DNA of 64,000 bases, taken from positions 5,087,001-5,151,000 of the forward strand of contig NC_092570.1 of NCBI RefSeq assembly GCF_037975245.1, read 5' to 3'. Below are positions 13,201-23,000 of this stretch, in pieces. The notes under the pieces were generated by a model, which saw nothing but the letters and a program-made list of their open reading frames with translations, did not search any database and was not told where the DNA came from. Every line of letters starts with the position of its first letter. The first letter of the stretch is position 1. Source of the DNA: Apostichopus japonicus. Lineage: Eukaryota > Echinodermata > Holothuroidea > Aspidochirotida > Stichopodidae. Both the position numbers and the translations under genes were made by a program.

Positions 13201-16200
13201 CATAAAACAGGGCGGTATGCCCATAGAAGTTGTCTAATTCTCCTGTGGCTGAATGTAAAACATCCCCAGACTGACAATGGAAGGTGGGGTGCCCCCTCCC
13301 CCACCCCGTCACTTTGCACACGCCACTGTTGGTTACCAACGGTTAGCCATATGTGACCCCAACAGCTTTTTTGCATTTCTGGAATATCCACCAGACCAAA
13401 TGCAAGTTAAATTGGCATCTGTAGTAATATAATGAAGTAATATGAGTTAGAGTATCATTTTGTACTCCTTAAGGGAGAGAAATAAGATTGTAAACATGTA
13501 TGTTATCTGTATTCCATTAACAGGAAATGGTGGGAAGACGCTAATAATGAAGATATATCAGCCACTGATGCAAAAATCCGATCCAAACTAAGCAAAGTAA
13601 TACTTCCGTCTGACTTTCCCAACCATGTTGTGGTCAGAGCTTATCTCGATCCGGAGGTCGACAAGTCCGTAGAAAAGTTTACCTGGAATTCTCCTGATTT
13701 GGATCTATTAAGAACATATCCTTTTCAATTTACCACTGGAAATTAATTAGAGGATTTATTTCCTAATTTTTTTACACTAAAGCAAAACGAAGGACGCCTG
13801 TCTGGTGCGTTAACGTTAGTTAGGTCAAATGCACAGGGTCAAAAATATAAACTGCCATGCCACGGAAGATCCAAACCCCTGAAATCATGTTTTGATCACT
13901 GATTTGAATGGTTTGTGTAATCATTACTGTAAAAGGAAAACAATTCCAAGAAGAAAGGTGTATGGAATGCCAAGTGGGCATTAATGAGGCTCATTCTAGT
14001 ATTTGAACAGACAAATAATCTGCAACATGAAAAGGTTTGATAAAATGGATAAAACAAATCAGTATTCTGGGAATAAACGTTAATTATTTCGTTGGCATTT
14101 GGCAGGCAGGTTTTTTCCTTTCTTTCAGAGGTTCTTCAAGAATAATAATAAATCATTCAGCACATTAATGGAAACACCTGGTTCAAACTGCATCTCTAAT
14201 TTAATTCATTGAGGTCTGCTCGAGTGCCTGAAAGGTTGCATTGAGAATAACAATTAACAACTTATAGAGAATAACTGTCTCATTTACAAACATTTATTCC
14301 GTTGGAATTTAGTGCATAGCATGCTACTCCTTTGGTTTAAAGGCATTGAAGACTCGCCCCAAACCTCGTGCCATGCTCTGAAATAGTTAACTTTTCGTTG
14401 CTTGCAAATAACGTTTTCTTCTTGTCGCTACAAAATGCATACAGAAATGAAACGTGATACCTTGTTATCTTTTATCTAGACCTGAGGTGTCCATGCTGCT
14501 ATGTAAACTGTGTTGTGGGTATTGACCGTAGCTGTATGTATCGACTGTACACTAGTGTTTAATTACCGACGGTGGCAAGCTGTGTGTGTATTTTCTGGGA
14601 TCGATGGTTGTGTCTTACACTTCTGTTACACCTCATTCGAAACTAGGTCAGATTACCAGCATGAGACGTTTCTTTGTGCGCGAGTCTTCACACCCTTTAA
14701 TATAGAGCTACATCTTGTCAGTATTTACTAGTGTTGCATAGATATCACTAATCTCGGCCTTGACCAGTACCTGATAACTTAAATCTCAATTTCAGTGGAT
14801 ACCAATATTTAACAAGGAATCCTTGTCCAGACATTGAAAATATGAAGTTGAAGAACTTTTTGTGAAACAATAATAAGCATTAATTATAAGAATATTGAGG
14901 ATTTCTAAAGAGCAGACATATCCACTGATAACGGTGCTCAAGGCGCATCACAATATTACCCGGGTCGAAGATAACCGTTACCTGTCAAACATAGAGACAA
15001 TCCCTCCACATGGCAGCAGTTAAACAGCACCCAACTTACAGTTTATCTCACAGGTCCCATTTATACACCCGGGGTGAGGAGAGGCAATGTAGATAAAGAG
15101 CTTTTACCCACGGACACAACGTAATGATCTGGCCAGTACTTGAACCGGCAAGACTTAGATCAAGTCCATTGCCTGTCCATTGTCCATTGCAAGTCCACCA
15201 CTAGAACACAATGCTCTCACAACGGATATTAGGTTGAGGTTACCACTATTGGCTGTTACAGATAGTGCATATCGATAATAAGTGCAACACTAGTATTTAC
15301 TCTACAAACCAGGCATTCATTAATACTGTTCTACTAATTACTAATTGTTATATGTAGATTCCTTAATTAGAGTTACGTATGCAATGGAAAAGATGGGCTG
15401 GATTCAAAGCAAAACAGACGAGATCTTACTACCTGTCCTCAAAAGGTTCCGGGAGAAAGTTGTAAGTTTTCCGTAAATTTTAAAGGATTATCAGATCTTG
15501 TCCGTCTAGTTTTAATTTCAATTTCTTTACAGTCCACTGAGTCAATTTCAACTTAAATGATCCTATTTATATTATTAGCTTTAGCCAGCAGAGTAATAAT
15601 ATTGAAATAAATTAGTTGAATATATAGATGTGCCCAGTAGTGATAAAAAAAAGTTGCCTTTCATAAATATATTTCTCTCAACAAATTCCCTCAAATATTT
15701 TGAATTGCTGTAAGTTTGTTAGCAAGAGGTATACACTAATAGCTGGTGGTCAGCCCCAACAGATTATAGATGGCCTGATTTATATTCTATTACACAATAA
15801 AACTACAAAGTTAAATGTCTGTCCAGGATTTCTCTACTTTACTACATCAACATGAAATAACATGTTGTGGTTTTATAAGGTATTTTCCTAACTTCTGTGA
15901 TATTTCAAGGTTTTTGAAAGGTATGGTATGTATCCCGGCTGATAGCTAGCCAAGAGTGAAATGACCATGATAGGGTTGAAATTGTTTGTAGCCCTTTACT
16001 ATCGGGTATTCTCTCTATATTATGTTAACTCCTAAGTAGTAGTTTTAGGTTAGCAGCTTCTGTGGTTCTCCCAGATCATGTCAGCTCTCTCTCTGGTGAC
16101 AATTCAAAGTCTTCTAAACCAACTTATAATGATCTGTTTCCACCTGTAGGTGCAAGGAAAGATCAGTTCCTACTTTAACTTGCAACCCAACGTAGACAGG

Positions 16201-18084
16201 GAACGGCAAAATATCAAAAGCAAGAGACTGCAGGCAGTCCTCCAGAAGTTATCCGCTCCGAATACTGAGGAGACCATGAATGGTGAGGAGGAGGAGGAGG
16301 AGGAGGAAGATAGCCAAGAACAAACCAAGGAGAGGAAGGGGCACGAGAACCAGCCAATGAAAGAAAATAGTCGAAAACAGTCTAATAAGACTGTCAAGAG
16401 AGGTTCGGATCCGGATTATTCATCCAACATGGGTATCGTCGAAGATATATCGGACAGTGACGACAGTGATGGTGGGCCCGATAGGGCATCCGTAGGTAGA
16501 ATAGCAAGAGGGTTTGAATCTGACAGGGGAAAGCATGTTTGGATAGGTAAGACTAATCAGAGGAAGCTATTTGCTAAAAACAATAAAGGTTACGGAAGAT
16601 CGTGGCAGAAACACACCTGGCAAGACGAAGACGAAGATGGTCCCTCGCCTTCGGAAGCTACTGGACACATTGCTGAGGATGAAACAGCCACAAAGAAGGA
16701 TGTCAAACCGGACTCGTATTGGGAGGATCAAATATCCGACACGGAATACGATGTGGACGAGTTGGTGAGTGCGGCATCTGTAGCCGGTAAGATGATTGGA
16801 GGTGCAAGAGCTAGTAGGATCATGACAAACCTGGAGAAAACTTATAACGACGAAGGAGAAGAAGATGGAGAAGGAGGAGACAAAGAGAAGGAAGAGGATG
16901 GCCAAGCTGGTAGGAGGAAAACAAAGACTCGTTCAAAGAGAGGAAAGAGTGGAAAACAAGAGATCCCTGTTAATGATGGAAAGAGGGGGACTGGGAGGTC
17001 TAAACAGAGGACTGTAAAAGGGAGAGCAGCAAGAGCAGATGGTGAAGAATCAGATGAAGAATGTGTTGGACAAAAGAAAGTACCAAAAAGAAAACAGCAG
17101 AGAGAAAATGATGAGGAAGATTATCGAATTGAGGACGAGAGGGAGCCAGAACGAAAGGAAGAGGATGTTCACATACAGGCTAAGAGGAGAGCAAAGAGGA
17201 ACCCTTACTTGAGAAAACAACCTCCAAGCAAGGTGGAACCGGCTTTGGAAAAGAGAAAAAATATTCAAACTGTTGAAGGAGAAGTTGATCAGAAGAGAAA
17301 AGATGTTGAAGATGTGGATGAACAGAATATAGGAAAAGCAAAACAAAAAAATGTAAAGCAAAGTAATAAGAAAGTTTATGATGAAGATGAGGATGAGGAT
17401 TATCGAATTGAGGATGAGAGGGAGCCAGAACGAGATGAAGAGGATCTTCGAATCCAAGCCAACAGGAGAGCAAAACGGAATCCTTATTTGAAGAAACAAC
17501 CTCCAAGCAAGGTGGAACTGGCTTTGGAAAAGAGAAAGAAGATTAAAACTGTGGGAGGAGAAGTTGATCAGAAGAGAAAAGATGTTGAAGATGTGGATGA
17601 ACAGAATAACGGAAAAGCAAAACGTCAAAATGTAAAGCAAAGTAATAAGAATGTTTTTGATGAAGATGAAGATTATCAAATTGAGGATGAGAGGGAGCCA
17701 GAACGAGATGAAGAGGACTTTCGAATCCAAGCCAACAGGAGAGCAAAGAGGAACCCTTATTTGAGAAAACAACCACAACGGGTGACCAAACCAACAGTAG
17801 AATCCAGGTTTATTGATGATGTTGACATGAACAAAGCAAAAGAGAAAATATTTTCCCAAAATGTGAAAGAAGGCAAATTGTCACAGGGGAAGAGAAAAAG
17901 TGGTTCAAGTCGTGATACTGTTCATGCGAACAAGGAAAGCGTACTTCATCCAAGAGTTGTGTCTCCGGGAAAAGGAAAGAGAGGTCGAGGCAGAGGGAAA
18001 GGAAAGCAATTACTGAACAGAAAAACACGATTTAAATCTTCCACATATGGCCCTGCACTGTCAGAGAGTAGTGATGAAGATTGA
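4293..18084 (+). CDS. ERCC5: XPG/ERCC5 (Rad2 family) nucleotide-excision-repair 3' endonuclease, 14 coding exons
   Basis: Structure-specific nuclease making the 3' incision in nucleotide excision repair, in the nucleus with TFIIH and PCNA. Coding exons: 4293-4380, 4858-5030, 6327-6442, 7079-7183, 7791-8004, 8544-9660, 10105-10201, 10423-10468, 11244-11363, 11593-11806, 12394-12538, 13524-13715, 15377-15461, 16150-18084. All phases join, giving 1548 residues (human is 1186). The start is [10 protein letters not shown], the family N-terminus. Active-site acids are present: D30 (AVDVSIW), D76 (FVFDG), E708 and E710 (PQEAEAQ), D729 and D731 (TDDSD), D780 (GSDYT). N-domain is about residues 1-95, an acidic spacer about 100-690, I-domain plus H2TH about 693-880. 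A PCNA box (QGKISSYF, residues 906-913) follows, then a very long basic/acidic tail. The extra length lies mainly in the tail. Exon calls rest on splice signals and alignment to remembered human XPG; no transcript was seen. Confidence 0.96.
4381..4857 (+). other. U12-type (minor spliceosome) GT-AG intron 1 of XPG
   Basis: The intron begins GTATCCTTTA, an exact match to the U12 donor GTATCCTTT. Near its 3' end is TTCCTTGAT (4833-4841), matching the U12 branch-site consensus TTCCTTRAY, with the acceptor CAG ending 17 bases past the branch adenosine. There is no polypyrimidine tract, as expected of this class. Removing exactly this interval rebuilds the invariant AVD motif holding catalytic D30. 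Confidence 0.9.
5641..6022 (+). mobile_element. TTAA-type MITE, copy 1 (XPG intron 2)
   Basis: Left end TTCAAAGGATTGAAGACTCG, right end CGAGTCTTCACACCCTTTAA, which are inverted repeats. The left TTAA has decayed to TTCA. About 382 bp, non-coding. Three further copies are in this window, at 14337, 41118 and 58647. Confidence 0.85.
12412..12874 (+). repeat. 231-bp tandem duplication of the XPG H2TH exon and its donor
   Basis: Bases 12412-12642 are repeated immediately as 12643-12873 with no difference that I can see. The unit holds the last 127 of 145 bases of exon 11 (the GSDYT motif region), its donor, and 104 bases of intron. The second copy lacks the first 18 exon bases and the true acceptor. 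A cryptic AG at 12629-12630 would add a TAA two codons in, so the copy is probably silent. Confidence 0.95.
13716..15376 (+). other. U12-type AT-AC intron 12 of XPG
   Basis: After exon 12 there is no GT before a stop codon, but the sequence ATATCCTTTT is a perfect AT-AC U12 donor. At the far end, TTCCTTAAT (15359-15367) is a perfect branch site, and the intron ends AGTTAC ten bases later. Joining the exons gives [19 protein letters not shown], which aligns without gaps to human XPG here. The intron also holds a TTAA-flanked repeat at 14337-14700. Confidence 0.92.
14337..14700 (+). mobile_element. TTAA-type MITE, copy 2 (XPG AT-AC intron)
   Basis: Flanked by TTAA at both ends. Terminal repeats read TTAAAGGCATTGAAGACTCG and, on the other strand from the right end, TTAAAGGGTGTGAAGACTCG. 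TTAA flanks suggest mobilisation by a piggyBac-like transposase, which is inference. Non-coding, 364 bp. Confidence 0.87.
17113..17780 (+). repeat. three in-frame tandem repeats in the XPG C-terminal tail
   Basis: Within the last exon, a block of about 94 codons repeats twice fully and once partly. Each begins near [12 protein letters not shown] (third copy DYQIEDE), followed by RRAKRNPYL, a spacer on KRK, and a segment [15 protein letters not shown]. Starts are near 17119, 17398 and 17671. The units are near-identical in DNA, so the expansion is fairly recent. They are rich in K, R, E and D and probably disordered; repeated KR clusters could serve as nuclear localisation signals. Confidence 0.9.
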
Positions 18085-20085
18085 TTTAAAAGATTTTTCT
18101 TTCTTTGCTTTCTTTTGGGGGTGGGGGGGGATTTGGAAAAAGATCTTATAAATTGATTTGTGAATGATGCTCTGGAAGTAAAGTAGACATTTAAAAAGGG
18201 TTTTGACAGTTGACATTTATTTCATTGTAAATTGGTTATGATCATATGCTATAAAGTTGTTTGTTATGAACCATATCTACATTTGGATTGGTAGCCAGTG
18301 GGATTGATAAGGGTGGGAGGTGCTGAGAATTATGAGAAATGTAGTTGAGACAGGGAATGCTTTGTGTTTGAGTAATTTGTGTAACAGATTATGTGCAACT
18401 ATGTGCTATGTGCAACCTTGTGCAATGTGCTATGTGCATCCTATTTGCAACCAACTATGTGCAACCTTGGTTGTTATGCAACATGGAGGGAGGGAAACAA
18501 CCTTGTCCCCTTTTACTGCATTATTGCTGGTTTTCATCACGTTTCCAAAATTCTGGCTGATAAATCAACATAGAACATAGACAGAGGGATAAAACTTCTA
18601 GTACCCTTGTAAATATTTGGTACTCATACTCAGGAATTTGTACTCGCACTACAAATTTGCTGTGGAATGTACTTGAAAAAGAGAAATACATTGATTTGTT
18701 AGTGCTGGAATTTTATACCAATTCAACTCTGTAATAGTGTGGTAGTTTACCCGGGGACCCAGGTGTTCAGGGCCTTAGAGGCAAGTATGGCCCACCCGAT
18801 AGTTATGAAAGGGGGTTCTCAATTTTTCCTTGAGTATATTACAAGAACGATATTACATCATTCTTTATACCATACTTTCCTGCCTCCCCCCCCCCCCAAC
18901 TCCCATTGAGCACCTTGTCCTGGGGATGTTATAAATGTTGAGTAAAAAATTGTCAACATCAGTCTATAAGTACCAATATAGTAGCAGAAAAAAACTGCCC
19001 TTTCTTTCTACATCTCTGACAAAATAATGACATTTTTAAGTACAGGGAAGCAAAAATAACAATACACATTTTGCAATGTCGATGATAAAATTTAATTTTA
19101 TACTACAGAAATATAATTGCAGTTTGTTATCAACAACATTTGCTCCTTATTCTATGGTTGTCCCATGTGTTATTTGAGTGTTGTTACTTTCGAAATAGCC
19201 CCCAGGCTTGTCGTTTACAAGATACTGATTCTGGATAATAAAAAAATAGACAATTAAAATGTTTAATTGATAAATAAAAATGTTATGAGGGTGGCAGTTA
19301 GAGGGCTGGACAATTGTCACCAAATGGGAACACATTTTGTCCTTTTAGCCTTTTTGTGGGGGGGGGGGGGGTAGACACTGATGGCTGATACGGTGTCCGA
19401 TAGTTTCGAATCCTTTACTTTGCCAAGGCATCGATACCATTAAATATGGTAGATGTAACATTGTAGCTTGGAAAACATACAAGATGAATTATCATGCAAA
19501 TCAATAGTCATCGATCCACCGAACCAGCTGTTAGCACTAAGCCAAGTGACATGTGGTTGGAAGTATACTATGGTATTTTAACATTGCCTCATATTTTTGT
19601 TTCTTTTTGACCCTCGTAATAAAGAGTGACTTTAAAGAGTGCACATGCGCCACCTCCCACACAAAACGACACCCACACAATTGGTTCCATCCCCCTATCC
19701 ACCACCACACTATCACACTTGGTGTTAAGTTCGTTTGCAGGCACAAGCAGAAAATACTATAAATTGTATATTCTTTGTCATCGAAATGTTTAAGTAGGTA
19801 CCTTGACTACTGAATATTCAATCACCGCCCTACACCATGACTTTTAAAGAAACCCTGTTTTTTCATTGGTCAAAAAGATCTGGCTTAACTATTTCTTCTG
19901 TCAATTACTTTTGCCATGCAATTGCCACATGACATAAAAATAGATATGCAATATCTAGCTAAGTAGCCTATGGTATCATATATAAATATAAATTTCATGC
20001 ATAATAAAACTTTCTTTAACAAGAGGTTGAAATTTGCCCTGTTGTCCTCGTTTACACATTTATGTACAACAAAAAATATCCTTTG
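18085..20085. other. convergent intergenic region between XPG and the EF-hand gene
   Basis: Holds both genes' 3' untranslated regions. AATAAA on the plus strand is at 19237-19242 and 19273-19278, over 1.1 kb from the XPG stop. A short array of ATGTGCAAC / TGTGCTATGTGC words lies at 18385-18482. GAGTAC-type words occur near 18600-18650. Confidence 0.5.
18385..18482. repeat. degenerate minisatellite (CTATGTGCAACC-like)
   Basis: ATGTGCAAC, CTATGTGCAACC, TGTGCAATGTGCTATGTGC and CTATGTGCAACC follow one another over about 100 bases. Confidence 0.7.
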
Positions 20086-23000
20086 TTATTGAAGCAAACA
20101 CATTCTCGAAACTGAGGTGTTGGCGTGTTTCACAACGTTACTTCTAAAGATATCCGCTTTGCCAGATCTCTGAAGTAATTTGGATGAGATTGTCAGGTAT
20201 TCATAGAAGTCGATGGTATCATCCCCATCTTCATCTATTTCCATCATCGCATCCTACATGAAACAAAAACAAAATCAGTTTTGATATTTTCCAAGTTTGA
20301 AAACTCCAGACATTTCTGATACGATTTACAGTGGAAGAACTCTCTTATATCATGTATCTCTCACTGTAAAGATCATGAAAATAAAGGATGAAAAAATAAC
20401 TATATTAGCTTCCTAATTGTTACATTTTGCTGACGGTGTAAATTCTTGATTAGACCATTTGTCGGCTTTCATTACTGTTATATATTGTTGCTGAAATAAT
20501 GTGTTTATCGTTTGATTTTGTGTCATACGCTATTGTAATTAATTTGAAATATTGAGAGAAAAACAGCGAATTTACAAAACAAGTTTTCATACCAAGATGT
20601 TTCAATTTCCAAGTAAAACTATTTGCTTTGAATGTAGAACAGGGTCCGCGATTCTTAAAGGGGTAGGGGAGGGGGAGGCCTTGGTCCACAAAAGGTTCCA
20701 CAGTACTTAAACATATTTACTGAACGTTGGTCTACCAGTATAGGGGTTCTCTTTATCGTCCAACTTCAACCTATACTTAAATAAAAATAATAATAATAAA
20801 TAGTAACATATCTGACAGACATTACAGTGAGAATTACCTTAATTTGCTTGGCTGTATAATAATCTCCTACTGTTGATTGCACAGCCCGTACCATCTCACT
20901 ATAATCAAGAGAACAATCACCATTTGTGTCGTAACGTCTGTAATGTTCCAAGTGTTCTCGAATCTGGAAAGAGATGGAAATGGTAATGTATCGACGTAAT
21001 GTATCTTCTTATTATCTTGAGGAGCCTCTTTGTCTTTGTCTCCATTGCTGCGTAACTTTGCATTGTGATTTCGTTCGTTTCGTTTGGTGTATTTCTCCCA
21101 TTAAATCGCAATGAAGTATGCTCCATTTCTTATACATAGTTATAGCAATGGGGCAGCGGGACCAGAAGTAAGATAATTTAACAGATCTTTGCTTTGTTCC
21201 TAGTATACCAGATGCTATGCACATCCTCTCGTGGTATCACGAATTCCTCATACCAACTTAAATATAATGTTACCACGTGACTAAATGTCTTAGAGGAATG
21301 GGTAGATCCGGAAGGAGGCGGATAAGGTGGTCCCCATTTCGAGTCACTCCCAAGATTAATGTATGTCGTCCAGTTACAGAGTTGTTGACAATTCATATTC
21401 ATGGACGTTAAATATGAATCTAAGAGACTGACTTCGGTCAGCTTGCGGCTTTGATAAGCCAATGAGGCTTCTTCGCGAGTATCTGCTTGCAGGAGGATCT
21501 AAAATACATATCTACATAGTGATCTTAGAGAGGGTGATTCGGGGCGCCATCCAAGTAATGATACCTGTTCTTAGGCTAGTGTAGATCGGCGTATATGTAT
21601 AGTAGACAGATACTGAGTGAGGTAAACACCAACTGTACATGGTATAGGATGTGACAATGACGTGACAGTTAAAAAACACAAAAAAACTATCGCTCACCTC
21701 CATTTCATCCATTTCAGGAAAACATCTGAGGGCGCTTTCAATGTCCAGTTCACCGTTCAGCTGATTAACAAGTTTAGGATTTTCTACAGATGAAGGAATA
21801 CAATAATTGGAAATAAAGAGAAGTGTTTGTGATAATACCCCAATATCATATAGCATTGGAGAGGGAGAGGGGACGGGGCAGGCCATGCCAAGACAGTTAG
21901 AATAGTACTAGTCAGGTGGCTTAGCAACTTTAACGTTACCGGCCGGACAAAAGCACCAAATTTTGCATGGAGTTTCTTTTCGACCTATCTATCACTTTTA
22001 TCCGTGGAACCCACTTAATCGGTTCCGATTTTTCAAGATGGCGGCCAAAATCCAAGATGGCCGCCAGAAAAAAGAAAATGTCATATATCTGGCTGTTGAA
22101 ATCAGAAATGAACAAATGAGGGGTCAATTCAGGTGTTTCCGGGGTCACTGAAACATATGATGGTCATGACATGTTGCTTGGGTCACCTATTACCAAGATA
22201 GCGGCCAATATAACAGAAAATACACTTGTTGTCACTGTTAAATGTCAGTGGAAGTGTAGACTTGACTTTGAAGATTCTGATTCCTTCTGATTAGTATTGA
22301 AAATCCAACCACCAGACAGACTTTTAGTCGATGCAGTGTGAAAATTAGACAAATTTACTATTACGTAATATTTTTGTGACGTCAACGGGGGAAGCAATTA
22401 GATAATGCATAATTTACAATTTCAAGAATGGCGAATCTGATTTGAATGAAACGTTACAGAATTTTGAACAATATGTAGATGCAGGCATTCATTGAATTTG
22501 AAGTAAACATTAACTTGAACTTTTCATCTATGGAAGAACGAAAAATCAGCAAGTACTGTGTAAACTCAATAGCGACATACATTTCGTTTCCCTCTTGACG
22601 TCAACGGACCCGGATATTTAGGTAACACAAAAACGAAATGAGTTTGAAACTCAAACTTTGATATTTGGGGTTATGAAATACACTCTTTTCATCTATGTAA
22701 GTTTCAAATCAATCCGCTGCACTTAAAGTGACCTTCAAAAATGTAAGTTAACACTTCCACTGACCTTTAAGTACATACTGAAAGTATTCGAGAATTCTGT
22801 GTACAATGTTTCAATACGATGTTTCTTTACCAGACAGTTCACAGTCGATGTACACTATTTGGATGAACATTGCATCGACAAAGAGATGTGCAAGGCAGAT
22901 TTGCCTTGCTGCATTTGCATGTGTGCTTTTTACGTGCAAAGAAAACGGACACAGACCAAAGGTCAACAGAACCAAAAACAATCCCAGTCTGTATAACAAC

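Noticed and set aside
17050-17859. 269-residue minus-strand frame
   Set aside because: Antisense shadow of the XPG tail, whose purine-rich codons leave the opposite strand without stops.
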